Source of the DNA: Symsagittifera roscoffensis
Taxonomy: Eukaryota; Xenacoelomorpha; Acoela; Convolutidae
Direction of reading: 5' to 3'
DNA length: 64,000 nucleotides
Assembly (NCBI RefSeq): GCF_963678635.1
Contig: NC_087064.1
Location: forward strand, 36,031,716-36,095,715
Shown here piece by piece: positions 9,356 through 19,379 of the stretch. How positions within the stretch are numbered: the first letter of the stretch is position 1; every line of letters begins with the position of its first letter. The notes beneath the pieces were generated by a model. It saw only the letters and a list, made by a program, of their open reading frames with translations. It was not told where the DNA came from and made no database searches. Position numbers and translations under genes: made by a program.

Positions 9356-9783
9356 ATGATCCGGGGTATGGTGAGATTTTTATACTTTAGGCTAATTAAA
9401 ATGTTCATTTTGTTACTTTAGGCTAAGTTAACAAATTTGTTTTGGGGGTATTCGTGGTCTGAGTTGGGGAAATATTGTTGATCTTTGGGTTATTAGATAA
9501 GGGAGGGGTACGGTATTATGGTGATATTTATTTTAGTTGTCAAGTTGGAGTGGTTTGCTTATTTTTGACCTGGAGGTCGTAAAGTTATAGTTATAGATGT
9601 GCCTGGAGTTCTATATGATTCGTCTAATTGGTCTTAGTTTGAGTTAGAGAAAGTGACGGATTGGATGAATCCTATTGGTCTATTTTGAACTAGAATTATT
9701 GCGTACTTGTCAGCATGTTATTTTGAAAAATGTAAATGAAAAATGTTTCGGAGGTTTCAAGATAGTGAAGTATAATGTTAAAA
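9356..9783 (-). other. Spacer between pol and the accessory ORF cluster
   Basis: About 430 bp with stops in the minus-strand frames and no protein-like stretch. This is a natural place for a splice acceptor or internal promoter serving the downstream cluster, but I see no decisive motif. Confidence 0.4.
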
Positions 9784-12700
9784 TTACTTTTGAAATTCCA
9801 CTTTCTTTAAAATTTTAGATTGGGGGATGAATATTTTATAGTTTTTACGTGGTTGATTTCGGAGTCTTGTTGTTTTTCTATTTTCTGATTTGTCGATTTG
9901 TTCTTGGGGTATTATTTTTTCGGTCATTTTTCTATTTTTTCTTTGTTTTGGGGATTCTTTATGGTTTTGTGTATTGTTTTTGGTGGCGGTTGGTTTTGTG
10001 TTTTGATTTTCGGTGGGGTTATCATTTTGTTCTGTGTCTGTCAGATGTGGTTCATTTTGAATGATTTTTAATCCTGTGAAAGAATATAATTGAGTTAATT
10101 CGCGGAGTGCGTATTCTTTTGGGTAATAAGGTAATAGGTTGTTTCGATGTTGAACGATTTCTTTTTTGTTTGAGTCGGTAATTTTATATGTGACATCAGT
10201 GGGTCTTGCAATTATTTGGTATGGTCCTTTTCGAAGGGGTTGTAATTTTTTAGAAATTCCTTTTTGAGTATTAAAATTAGGTATTAAAACAAATGTTCCA
10301 ATTTTTAATTCGGAGGCTGGTGTAAAACGTGCATTGATTTGTTCATTAATGTTTTGTCTTTGTAATAACTTTTTTGTTATTTTTTGATAAATTTCATTGT
10401 GTTTTTTATCTCTATTTAGAATCCATTCGGTGTGTGTACCGGAGGCTAGTTTAAGAATTTGTGGGTGATGAAAATGATCTTCATCGTGTGTATGTAAAGG
10501 TAGGTTATAACAAATTGAGTCTTTATTTGGTTGACAATAACCTTGTGCGTTTTTATGAGAATTTGCTGTAAACATTATTGGTTTGCGTGGCTTTTGGTTA
10601 AAAACCATTTTGTATGGTGACATTCCTAAAGTTGTCGTAATTTGTGAATTATACGCTAAGGGAAATAATTTTACATCTGCTGACCATTCGGTATATTTTG
10701 TATCATTTCCGTTGATGATACATCTAAGATATTCTTGTAATGAACGGTTCATACCTTCGACTAAGCCGTTTGTCCAAGGTGCATGAGATGTACGTGGTTT
10801 GTGTTTAATGTTATATAAATGACATAGTGTGATAATTTCATTATTTATGAATTCTGTACCGTTGTCTGTAACTAAAATTTCTGGTAGTCCGAATTTTGCT
10901 ATCCAGTGTTCATAGAGTGTTGTGTAAGCGTAATAAGCGTTACAATGTGGTACTGGGTTAAGTGCTACATAATGTGTAAATGCGTCAACAATTACCATAA
11001 TGTAGGAGTTTCCTTCGGATGAGGGTGAAATTGGTCCTTTGGTATCAAATGAGATACGATGGTTAAAGTACAAGCTTTGTCCTTTAAAATCTTGTTTTTG
11101 TGCTATTTGTTTTTGATTTGGGTAAGGTTTATTTAGTTGACATACTATACAGTCATTGCATAGTACTTTTATCCAAATTGGTGCATTTGGGAAGTAAAAA
11201 TTTTGTATAAAATTTGAATATGTTTTTTCTGATCCAGAGTGTCCTTTAATATTTTGTGTATGTGAAATATTAAAAGCTATAAGAATCATACTTAAAGGGA
11301 GACATGGAACTGTAGATTCATTCAGGTTATACTCTAAAAGGTCTGTATTTTCGTTAATTGTTGTGTTGTTAAATTTGCGAAAGTATCGGAGGAGTGTTTT
11401 GTTTCCTAGAATGGTTGAATCTGCCTTGACAGGTTTAGTTTTATATTTGTGCCATGATTTTAGTTGTCTAATTATCGGGTCAAGATTTTGATATTGTTTC
11501 AGTGTTGAAATTGTAATCGTTTCTGTTGGAGGGAGAAAAATGTTTTCAATTTCGAATTTAGATAAGGGTATTGTATCAAGTGGGTCGTGAAGGTCAAAAA
11601 CTTGATTTATTGTGTATTTTGAATCATTTGTTTGTGGTCCTGATAAATTTATTTTATCAGTTAAATCTTCTTTTTCAATTAGTGGAAAATGGTCTTTTTT
11701 AGGCGGGTGTTGTTTTGTTCGTTTTTGTTGGGTGTTATTTTTTATCCATTGAGAATATGGGATTGGTTTGAAAGTTGATGTTCCAAGTAGATCAACTTCA
11801 TAATGATTATTTTGACAATCTAAATAAAGTGGGAAATGTTGTAAATTATTTATTTGTGATTGTTCAATATCAGTTTTTACTGCATATTTGCATTCCAATC
11901 GGGGTGATGTTTCGTTTTCTGCAAGGTAGAATTTTATGTTTTTGGGTATTTCAACTGTTGTTTTTCGTGTAAGTAATTCAGGTGGTGTATTTCGACTTAA
12001 GGTGTCTGGTAATGCAAGATTTTTTCCTGCAGTCCAAACTATATGTAAGTTTGGAAATTTCATTAGAATTAGTTGAAATCTGTAAACTCGGTGGTTTGGG
12101 TTAGATTTTTGTGTAAAGAGAAAGATGATTGGTTTATGGTCTGTGAATAGAACTGTTGGATGTTTTGATCCAAGTATCAGAAATTCATATTCTGTCAGTG
12201 TATATATTATGGCTGTACATTCTCTCATTAGAGTTGAGAGTCGTAGCTCTGCTTGAGTGAATAATCGAGAATTTGCTGATATGAGGTTCATTTTATTTGT
12301 ACCATTATGTGATTGTAATAGTGCTGCACCGATGCCAAAGTTCGAAGCATCGCACATTGCATAAAATGGTTGATTTGAATCTGGAATTGTGTTTGAAATT
12401 TGTTCAGTTAAAAGTTTCTTTATTTCTTCAAATCGTGTTTGATGTTCTGTGTTCCATTCAAAGTTATTTTGTTGTCTAAGGATGTTATAAAATGGTCGTA
12501 GATATAATTGCATTTTATAAACATATTTACTTAAAAAGTTTAACATTCCAAGAAATTCTTGGATTTTCTTTTTATTTGTTGGTGGTTGAAGTTTTTGAAT
12601 AGCGTCAATGCGTGATTTCAATGGAGTGATTGTTTTTCTTTCTATATTATGTCCTAAGAATTTAACTCTTGTCAAAAAGAAGTGTGATTTATCGGGGGCG

Positions 12701-13815
12701 GCCTTCAGATTTTCGTTCTGAAGTATTTGGTGATATTTTTCTAAAACATTGAACATCTCGTCTTTTGTTTGTGATTGCATAAAAACATCGTCTAAATAGG
12801 TGATTGCGTTTTTCTTGAGTATTAGTGGTCTAAAAATTTTGCTCATAAAAGCTGAAAATGCTGCTGGTCCTATGGATATTCCATAGAATAAGCGGTTGAA
12901 TTCATATTGTTGGTTTCCGATAACAAATTGTGTTAAACGTCGTGATTGTTCATCTAGTGGCATTTGATTGTATGCACTATTCATATCGGCGGTTGTAAAG
13001 TATTTGCCGTTTATTTTTGTTAAAATAACTTGTATTGGTTCAATGGGCCAATTACATTTTGATTCATCTATAAGTGAATTGAGGTATCTAGCATCGAGAA
13101 CGATTTTTAATGATTCTCCTTTAGCTAGAATGATAACAGGGTTGATAAATGTGTTGCCTTTTGGTTGTTCTTCTTTGTTTACTGGTGATATAATGTTGTA
13201 TTGTTCTAAAATGTCGAGTAATCTGTTCACTTTATCATTTAAGTGAATTGGTACTTTACTTGCTCTCTGTTTTTTGAAAACTGCGTCTGGTTTTAACGGG
13301 AGATGTAGTGATGAACTGATTTTTCCAACATCGAATTTTGATGTTGCATAGACTGATGAATATTCAATTAGCTGTTTGGCTAATTTTTCGAATTCGTCTT
13401 GTGTTATTTGTGAATGTTGGAAATTAAACATTGTTAAAAATTTTTGTTGGTCCTCTGTGTAGTTACTTATGTTGAATGTAGGTTTGAAATATGGAGTTTT
13501 TGTGAAATAATCCGTATTTCTGTTTTCGTTACTTATTATATTATTTATAGATAATTCTTCATTAAGAATTGTAGATTGGCAAATATCTAGTAATTGGAGT
13601 ATATTATTTACACGATAGGCTTTTTCGTGTATTGGTGATATTGTAGCGTTGGTTTCACAATATCCTAAAAGTCCTAAAGGTAATGTTACTTGGTAAGGTG
13701 TGTTGTTATAGACATGTAAGGAAATGATATCGGAATTCGAATTTTTCAAATATTTTATGGATGAGATTGTGATTTTGAAAAATTTGTGAATAGGTTTGAA
13801 TTCAAATTCTGACAT
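9784..13815 (-). CDS. pol: Pol: reverse transcriptase, RNase H and integrase, Ty3/Gypsy type (1343 aa from its first ATG)
   Basis: Copies the element's RNA into DNA and integrates it. Domains in order: a linker following protease; RT at about residues 175-440, with TADMNSAYNQMPL and the catalytic box YLDD near residue 339; RNase H at about 475-590, with CDAS, the Glu of MRECTA and the Asp of FTDHKP; an HHCC zinc-binding domain at about 850-890 (H-X6-H then CNDCIVC); integrase core with Asp in ISFDTKG (about 919), Asp in VTDNGTEF (about 982) and Glu in NGLVEGMNRS (about 1018), a D-D35-E-like spacing; and a GPY motif (RKGPYQII) near 1200. All catalytic residues I can check are present and the frame is intact. 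The same frame is open for 106 codons upstream of the ATG to a TGA that ends gag, so translation probably starts in gag. Confidence 0.95.
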   Translation of the reverse strand: MSEFEFKPIHKFFKITISSIKYLKNSNSDIISLHVYNNTPYQVTLPLGLLGYCETNATISPIHEKAYRVNNILQLLDICQSTILNEELSINNIISNENRNTDYFTKTPYFKPTFNISNYTEDQQKFLTMFNFQHSQITQDEFEKLAKQLIEYSSVYATSKFDVGKISSSLHLPLKPDAVFKKQRASKVPIHLNDKVNRLLDILEQYNIISPVNKEEQPKGNTFINPVIILAKGESLKIVLDARYLNSLIDESKCNWPIEPIQVILTKINGKYFTTADMNSAYNQMPLDEQSRRLTQFVIGNQQYEFNRLFYGISIGPAAFSAFMSKIFRPLILKKNAITYLDDVFMQSQTKDEMFNVLEKYHQILQNENLKAAPDKSHFFLTRVKFLGHNIERKTITPLKSRIDAIQKLQPPTNKKKIQEFLGMLNFLSKYVYKMQLYLRPFYNILRQQNNFEWNTEHQTRFEEIKKLLTEQISNTIPDSNQPFYAMCDASNFGIGAALLQSHNGTNKMNLISANSRLFTQAELRLSTLMRECTAIIYTLTEYEFLILGSKHPTVLFTDHKPIIFLFTQKSNPNHRVYRFQLILMKFPNLHIVWTAGKNLALPDTLSRNTPPELLTRKTTVEIPKNIKFYLAENETSPRLECKYAVKTDIEQSQINNLQHFPLYLDCQNNHYEVDLLGTSTFKPIPYSQWIKNNTQQKRTKQHPPKKDHFPLIEKEDLTDKINLSGPQTNDSKYTINQVFDLHDPLDTIPLSKFEIENIFLPPTETITISTLKQYQNLDPIIRQLKSWHKYKTKPVKADSTILGNKTLLRYFRKFNNTTINENTDLLEYNLNESTVPCLPLSMILIAFNISHTQNIKGHSGSEKTYSNFIQNFYFPNAPIWIKVLCNDCIVCQLNKPYPNQKQIAQKQDFKGQSLYFNHRISFDTKGPISPSSEGNSYIMVIVDAFTHYVALNPVPHCNAYYAYTTLYEHWIAKFGLPEILVTDNGTEFINNEIITLCHLYNIKHKPRTSHAPWTNGLVEGMNRSLQEYLRCIINGNDTKYTEWSADVKLFPLAYNSQITTTLGMSPYKMVFNQKPRKPIMFTANSHKNAQGYCQPNKDSICYNLPLHTHDEDHFHHPQILKLASGTHTEWILNRDKKHNEIYQKITKKLLQRQNINEQINARFTPASELKIGTFVLIPNFNTQKGISKKLQPLRKGPYQIIARPTDVTYKITDSNKKEIVQHRNNLLPYYPKEYALRELTQLYSFTGLKIIQNEPHLTDTEQNDNPTENQNTKPTATKNNTQNHKESPKQRKNRKMTEKIIPQEQIDKSENRKTTRLRNQPRKNYKIFIPQSKILKKVEFQK

Positions 13816-14133
13816 ATAAAATTTTTGTTTGTTTTGTTCTTTATCATATTGGTGAACTTGTTTGATTGAGAAATTATAGATATTTCCTGATAGTGGTTTT
13901 AGGTGTTTCCTTTGTTGGTTAAATATCGGGTAGAATTTTGAAAAGAATGGTGGTTGTTTATTTAATCTTTGAAAAAATGTTAAGGATGTTTCTTTTGTTT
14001 TTGTATATTTATCTTTGATTAATATTTTACTATTTAGTATGTTAATTGTTGGTATATACTTCGAAATAAATGGTATTCCAATGATATTATATTTAATGTC
14101 AGTGATATGGAATATTTGTTTAAATGGCTTATT
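13816..14133 (-). CDS. Pol N-terminal extension carrying the C-terminal half of the protease
   Basis: These 106 codons lie between the gag stop and the first pol ATG, in the same frame as both, with no stop codon. They include YNIIGIPF about 18 codons after the TGA, which corresponds to the conserved I-(I/L)-G motif near the C-terminus of retroviral-type aspartic proteases. The protease is therefore split by the TGA: DSGA active site on the gag side, IIG motif on this side. Confidence 0.8.
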
Positions 14134-14136
14134 TCA
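14134..14136 (-). promoter_or_regulatory. In-frame TGA separating gag and pol (possible readthrough site)
   Basis: The gag and pol frames are identical (start-to-start distance 4191 nt, a multiple of three), so no frameshift is needed; only this TGA interrupts a combined frame from 18006 to 9784. Local sense context is AAA ATT TGA AAT AAG. It could be a programmed UGA readthrough signal, as known at gag-pol junctions of some retroviruses (UAG in gammaretroviruses), or a single disabling mutation in this copy. It lies inside the protease domain rather than at its boundary. Confidence 0.7.
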
Positions 14137-17100
14137 AATTTTGCTTTGTTCCATTGTTCTGGTGGGGAGGAGAAATAATTGAATTTTTCCGTAGTTTATC
14201 AATGTTGATCCTTGTGCTGTTGCTAACTTACTGGAGGTTTCAAGAGGTGTTAGCTTTGGGTGTAAAGTTTTTATTTCATTCCATGTGGGGATGTTTATTA
14301 TGTTTGATTCTGCTCCTGAATCAATTAAAAAATCTATTTCAAGGTCTGGTGGTTGAAATTCTTTATTTCTTGGGCTTTCTAAGAGAAATGGTATTGTCCA
14401 AATTTTTTCTTTGGGTTGTTCTTTTTGTATATTTTGATAAATGTGGTTTGTATTCAAGCATTTTGTTTTGGTATTTTTATTGGTTTGATTTGTAGTGTTA
14501 ATCTCATTTGTTTCTTGCGTCGTTGGTGTGGAATTTATGGGTGTAGTGTAATAATTTTGAAGAAATTCTGATTGATTTTCATATATGTGTGATGAAAAAG
14601 GTTGTTCATATATGACAGATTCATAGTCATTTTCGACTTTTATCATATTGATAGAAAGAGTGTTTTCTGTATCACTTTCTGAATCTGATGATGTACAGTT
14701 TATTTGATTGAGTTGTAACGTATCAGTTACTGTGTCATCAATACCTGGAGGGTCTGATGTTGTTTCTGGGTTAGATTGTACTTGGTTGATTTGTCTTTGA
14801 TGTTTAGGTGTACTACTTCTGTGGCGATTATTAGAATTATTATAGTTATTATTATTCCGGTGTGGTGATTGGGAATAATTTCTATAACGATTATTATAAC
14901 TTGAGTGTCGATTTTGTGAATTATTTCGCGATCTGTTTTGGTAATTATTGTTTGGTCTGTTATAGTTCGATCTATTATATGAGTTATTTCTTGATTGATT
15001 GTTCGGGTAATTCTGGTTTCGGTTGTTTGAATAACTTCTATTTCGATTATAGGAGTAGTTTCTATTCCTATTGTATGATGAATTTCGTGATTGGTTGTTT
15101 GGATAGTAGTTATTTCTTGATTGGGAATTAGATCTAGAAACAAATCGTTGTGTATTTGAATTTGATCTGGAGTAGTTATTTCGACTATTTGGTCTATTGT
15201 AGTGATTTTGTGATGAATTATTCGTGTTTCTTCGTTCTGGTGATCTTCCTCTATAACTTGAGTTATATGGTGATTGATTTCTTGTATAATTTGTATTGTT
15301 CGGGAGTGGTTTTCCTGAACTGTTGTTGCTGTAGACTGTTTTGTTCGGTAGATTTTGATCTTTTTTCATGTATTGATAGAATGATTTATTTGGTTCTTTA
15401 TATTTTTGAGGTTTATTTTGATTGTCTTGCTGTTTTTGTCTACATTCGGAAATACTATGTCCGTATCGTCGGCAATAATTACACCATTTTTTGAAAGATG
15501 GTTTGCCTTTAAAGTTTGGGTTCTTTTCGTAAATATTGAGTATTTCAGTGATTTTTTCAACGAGGTCTGTCTCTGATTCCTGTATATTATTAATATTAGT
15601 GGGAGTCGTTTCAATTCTGTTAACGTATTGTAATTTCAGATTTTCCGTTTCTTCTAGTTTCATCGTGATTTCTGCTTGTTCTAATTTGTCTACTAGTTTT
15701 CGAAAATCTAAATCGGGTTCTCGAATTGAAGAAGGATGGGATGCTCTCTTTTTTATTGCTATTTTCCTTAATTGTGGTGTTAAGGTCATCATTAAGATTT
15801 CTGTCATCTTTGTGTTTTTATAGTCATGTGTATTTAATGAATATGCTTTTCGAACTAGTGTTTCGATTCGTACTGCTATTTGCTTGATGGTTTCGTTTGG
15901 TAATCTGCGAATTTCATTACATAAAACTCTTTGTTGTTGTTTGTTTCTTTCGGAGTCAAACATTTTTGAAAATTCCTGTGTAAACCTTTTCCAGTTTGAT
16001 TTTATTTCTAGAGGTAGTACTGAAAACCATTTTTGGGCTGCGCCATCTAAGGTTGTTTGTATTAACGCTGTGCGTCGATGTATCCAATTTTGATGTAGTG
16101 GCGTATTAATTGGTTCAGGTCCAATATTTAAAATCAGGTTTGCTGTTACTGCATTTAAATAATCTTCTACAGAGTATTCAGGGTCTGTTCCTGTGAAAAC
16201 CATTAAAGGTTTGTTTGATGTTATTGATGATCCACCCATAAGGTATGGATTCATTGTCATTTGTAATGATTCTGCTGCATTTGGCATTTGAGAAAAATTT
16301 GAAAGTTGGTTTCTTGTTATTTCATGTTGTTGGAGATAATATGGGAGTGGTATTTCATTTTGCATTTGTGATGGTTGATACGAGTGTGCAGTCATTGGAT
16401 TTTGTTGTTGAATTGGTTGAAAAGATTGTGTATTAATTAAATTTTGTTGTTGAATTGGTTGTTGATGTTGTGCATCTATTGGTTGTGGAGAAAAATTTCT
16501 ATGATTTGTACGTGTTTTCTGTATTTCTTGTCTACGATATTCTTGAGTATTTGGTGCAAATATATCTGGTTGTAAGAAATCATCATCTGAGGATAAATAA
16601 TCCATTTGATAAGATGTCTGTTTTTTATTTTTATTTTGTTGAAAAAATGGGTAATTTTCACTATGATCCTGTGGAGGATTTGTTTGGAAATTTATTGAAT
16701 TAGGTTGGGTCATTGGGTTATCCCAATTTCGAGATCTTGTATATTGGTTAAAATTTCTTTGTGGTTGGTTATATGTTTTTGATGGATGTGTATAATTATA
16801 ATTATGGTCTGCAAAGTTGTTTCTAGTGAATGTTTTGCGTGTTTTTGATGGTATTGTCATGGGTCTGTATGTTTGGTAATCCATATGTGAATATTTAGGG
16901 GCAACCGAAGGTTTAACGGTTGATTGTAAGGTTACCTGTGTTTGTGAAGGATTTGTATTTCTTGGTGTTGTTAAATTTGGGCGTATTGGTGAAATACTTT
17001 GTTGTGTAGTTGTTGTGTGTACAATTTCTTCATTTATGAAGTGTGATGGTGTCTGGATATCTTGTTGAGTAAGATTCCTAGTTCCATTGAGGTTTTCATT

Positions 17101-18006
17101 GTGTATAACTGTAGAGTTTAAACTATTATTTTGTGTATCGGGCAAAAATGTATTATAGTTTAATGGTGTTGCATCAATGGTTAATGGTATTACTTTTACA
17201 TAATCTCTTATGTAAGATATCGTACTTATTGCTTGACTTGAGATTGATTGTGGGAAGCTTATAAATGCGGGATGAGACCATTCGGGGTCCCAAACATAAT
17301 CTGATTGTTCTGTGATAGCGGTATCATCGTTCGAGTTTTGGGGTCTAAAATTTTTTCTTGCTTGTGCAATTAAATCAATATTGTGTGTGAAATAATCTAT
17401 TATGAACCATGCCAAAATTTTTTGTAGATCGTGTTTTGTATGTTGTGAAACGTCGTCTTTCGTGAAATTTTCTTTAATGATGTTTAAATAACTAGAGAGT
17501 AGTGTGATTTCATGTCGTACTTTTAAATGTTTAGATGTTTCTGTCGGTGAGACATTTGTTATTGGGATTTCGTTTTCTAATATCGAAATATAACTATATA
17601 TTATTGCGAAAACTTCATTGGTGAATATGGAGTTTGCTCTTTGTGAGTTATGATATTGGATGCTTTTTATATATTCTGAAAAAACTTTTGAAAATTCTAA
17701 ATCAAGGTCGTCTGTTTGAATTGTATATTTTCTATTATTATGGTTTGGTGAGGTGAATTCTATGGAGTAGATTCCATACTGTTGTGTTATGTTGCATATA
17801 TCTTTTAAGTAGTGGTCTATGATTTGTCTTTTGATTTTTACATCTGGGAACTCTGTTTTACATGGACTAATTCCGGGTTCAAATAAATTTAATAGTAAAT
17901 TTTTGCAAAATATATGCTGTCCTCTATCGGTGGTTGCATCTACTATAAAAGGAAAGATTTCATCATCATCTGGACTTTCTTCACCTGGGGTGTGCGTTGA
18001 GCTCAT
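14134..18006 (-). CDS. gag: Gag polyprotein with zinc knuckle and protease active-site half, 1290 aa
   Basis: Structural protein of the particle. A Ty3/Gypsy-type capsid region lies at about residues 610-760 (Trp/Leu-containing helices around AAQKWFSVLPLEIKSNW). It is preceded by about 600 residues including a long Gln/Asn/Pro-rich stretch. A CX2CX4HX4C zinc knuckle (CNYCRRYGHSISEC) is at about 841-854. Residues about 900-1090 are a low-complexity Asn/Tyr/Arg/Ser region (NRNRNYSYN-type repeats), likely RNA-binding. FLIDSGAESN near 1225 is the aspartic-protease active site. The ORF ends at TGA 14134 before the protease is complete. At 1290 residues it is far longer than usual Gypsy Gag (300-500). 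It overlaps the upstream 155-aa ORF by 26 nt. Confidence 0.92.
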   Translation of the reverse strand: MSSTHTPGEESPDDDEIFPFIVDATTDRGQHIFCKNLLLNLFEPGISPCKTEFPDVKIKRQIIDHYLKDICNITQQYGIYSIEFTSPNHNNRKYTIQTDDLDLEFSKVFSEYIKSIQYHNSQRANSIFTNEVFAIIYSYISILENEIPITNVSPTETSKHLKVRHEITLLSSYLNIIKENFTKDDVSQHTKHDLQKILAWFIIDYFTHNIDLIAQARKNFRPQNSNDDTAITEQSDYVWDPEWSHPAFISFPQSISSQAISTISYIRDYVKVIPLTIDATPLNYNTFLPDTQNNSLNSTVIHNENLNGTRNLTQQDIQTPSHFINEEIVHTTTTQQSISPIRPNLTTPRNTNPSQTQVTLQSTVKPSVAPKYSHMDYQTYRPMTIPSKTRKTFTRNNFADHNYNYTHPSKTYNQPQRNFNQYTRSRNWDNPMTQPNSINFQTNPPQDHSENYPFFQQNKNKKQTSYQMDYLSSDDDFLQPDIFAPNTQEYRRQEIQKTRTNHRNFSPQPIDAQHQQPIQQQNLINTQSFQPIQQQNPMTAHSYQPSQMQNEIPLPYYLQQHEITRNQLSNFSQMPNAAESLQMTMNPYLMGGSSITSNKPLMVFTGTDPEYSVEDYLNAVTANLILNIGPEPINTPLHQNWIHRRTALIQTTLDGAAQKWFSVLPLEIKSNWKRFTQEFSKMFDSERNKQQQRVLCNEIRRLPNETIKQIAVRIETLVRKAYSLNTHDYKNTKMTEILMMTLTPQLRKIAIKKRASHPSSIREPDLDFRKLVDKLEQAEITMKLEETENLKLQYVNRIETTPTNINNIQESETDLVEKITEILNIYEKNPNFKGKPSFKKWCNYCRRYGHSISECRQKQQDNQNKPQKYKEPNKSFYQYMKKDQNLPNKTVYSNNSSGKPLPNNTNYTRNQSPYNSSYRGRSPERRNTNNSSQNHYNRPNSRNNYSRSNSNTQRFVSRSNSQSRNNYYPNNQSRNSSYNRNRNYSYNRNRSYSNNRNQNYPNNQSRNNSYNRSNYNRPNNNYQNRSRNNSQNRHSSYNNRYRNYSQSPHRNNNNYNNSNNRHRSSTPKHQRQINQVQSNPETTSDPPGIDDTVTDTLQLNQINCTSSDSESDTENTLSINMIKVENDYESVIYEQPFSSHIYENQSEFLQNYYTTPINSTPTTQETNEINTTNQTNKNTKTKCLNTNHIYQNIQKEQPKEKIWTIPFLLESPRNKEFQPPDLEIDFLIDSGAESNIINIPTWNEIKTLHPKLTPLETSSKLATAQGSTLINYGKIQLFLLPTRTMEQSKI

Positions 18007-18448
18007 TTTTTCGTTCGATGACTGTTAATATGTAATTATTAATGTGTCGAATTGGTTGATTCCAATTGTATAAATGTACTGGTTTGTGTTTATACTGCTT
18101 TTTTATTCTTCTTTTTCCTCTTTTTGATGAATTTGAAGTTGTTTCTGAGTCAGAAAAATATAATTGATCGTGAAGTGGGCAATTTTTATCTATTGATTCT
18201 TTTAGTTTGTAAAGTTCGTCTAAACTGTTGGTTTCTGATTCTGAAAATGCGTTTCGATTTTTTGAAAATCTTTTTCGTGTTATTTGTCTTTGTTTCGTTA
18301 TTATTTTTCTTTTTAGTGTTTGTCGTTTTGTTCGAATGTATCCAACTGTTTGTGTATGAGGTGTGATTACAAGGTCGTATTTTTTGTTATCTATTTCACA
18401 ATTGTGTAAAACGATTGTTTGTTTATTTCCTAGGTTTTTAAATGACAT
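17981..18448 (-). CDS. 155-aa basic protein upstream of and overlapping gag
   Basis: ATG at 18448; ends 26 nt inside gag in a different frame. The protein is strongly basic in the middle (RTKRQTLKRKIITKQRQITRKR) and again near residue 110 (KRGKRRIKKQYKHK), with an acidic/serine patch between (SDSETTSNSS). This suggests a nucleic-acid-binding or nuclear protein, but no family is recognised. An ORF preceding gag is unusual in Gypsy elements. Ribosomes reaching gag would need leaky scanning, reinitiation or splicing. Confidence 0.55.
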   Translation of the reverse strand: MSFKNLGNKQTIVLHNCEIDNKKYDLVITPHTQTVGYIRTKRQTLKRKIITKQRQITRKRFSKNRNAFSESETNSLDELYKLKESIDKNCPLHDQLYFSDSETTSNSSKRGKRRIKKQYKHKPVHLYNWNQPIRHINNYILTVIERKNELNAHPR

Positions 18449-18964
18449 AAGGTTTAGGATGACGGATGCAAAAGTTGTTAAATGGTTTCTATTTTCTTAA
18501 ACTGTTAGTTCTTACGATTTTTTGGTTAGCTTAACCTGGGTCTGTTTGTTCAGGGTTGGAGAGAAAAGTATATCGATTCCGAAGAATGATTTTTTACTTT
18601 CTCGTGGCTAGTATAAGTTAAGGTGTTAACTTACTTAATCTTACTTAGGGGTAGTGATTGTGTTCAAGGGTTGGAGAATAGTAAATCGATCCACAAGGTT
18701 CAGGTATAATTAGAACGCGAGTAGTTCGTTAGATACTATTTTAAACTTACTAAGTCTAAGATTTATCCTGGGTCTGTTAAGAGGGGGGGTCAAGTGAAGG
18801 ATGAATAACCGAAGTTCTTCACTGTTTATCCTAATTTGAATGATTAGTTTTGTTTAAAAATTTCTATTAGTCTTAGGTCTTTAGAAAGGGTTGGGTAGTG
18901 AATCGACGTTTGAGGTCGTTAGACACTAATTAAGTGGGTGGGGGAGAACAAAGTTGTTCTGGTT

Positions 18965-19049
18965 GATCCAAGGATAAGCCTTGATGATCAAATTTGAAAT
19001 TTAATTAAGTAGAAAATGATTTAAGATCCAAGGATAAGCCTTGATGATC
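18965..19049 (-). repeat. Pair of 25-bp hairpin-forming direct repeats in the leader
   Basis: Copies at 18965-18989 and 19025-19049 are identical. Each contains CAAGG, loop ATAAG, CCTTG, extended by outer GATC/GATC arms with a 2-nt bulge, so each can form its own stem-loop 60 nt apart. Tandem stem-loops in the leader between PBS and gag are typical of packaging or dimerisation signals; here that role is inferred. Confidence 0.6.
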
Positions 19050-19379
19050 TGGTTTTAAAATTAAGTGATTTTAAGTTTTAATAAAATTTTAAATGTGTGT
19101 AAAGGAAAGATTTAGTGTTTTGATGATATTAGTGGGTTTATGATTGCTGTTATGTTTTAGATGATGGAGCTGGAACAACAGGATGATTTATGATTACTAA
19201 CCATTTATTGTCATGCTACTAATTTTTATTTTTATTTTTCAATAAATATTTTTCAAACATGTTTTGTATATTACTGCAGAGTTTTAGGAAAACGATCTTA
19301 GATCTTTTTATCAATCGTTATTGTATATTAATAATTTTGTTTAGCGCCTGAAATGATTTTGAAGATTGACTTCAAAATT

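Noticed and set aside
9849-13246. Plus-strand frames opposite pol
   Set aside because: Shadows of a strongly supported Pol protein; no independent motif.
13816-14133. Programmed frameshift between gag and pol
   Set aside because: Considered because Gypsy elements often use one, but both ORFs are in the same frame with only a TGA between them.
14124-15494. Plus-strand frames opposite gag (for example 14124-14495 and 15150-15494)
   Set aside because: They are antisense shadows of the gag low-complexity and protease regions, with compositions dictated by the minus-strand codons.
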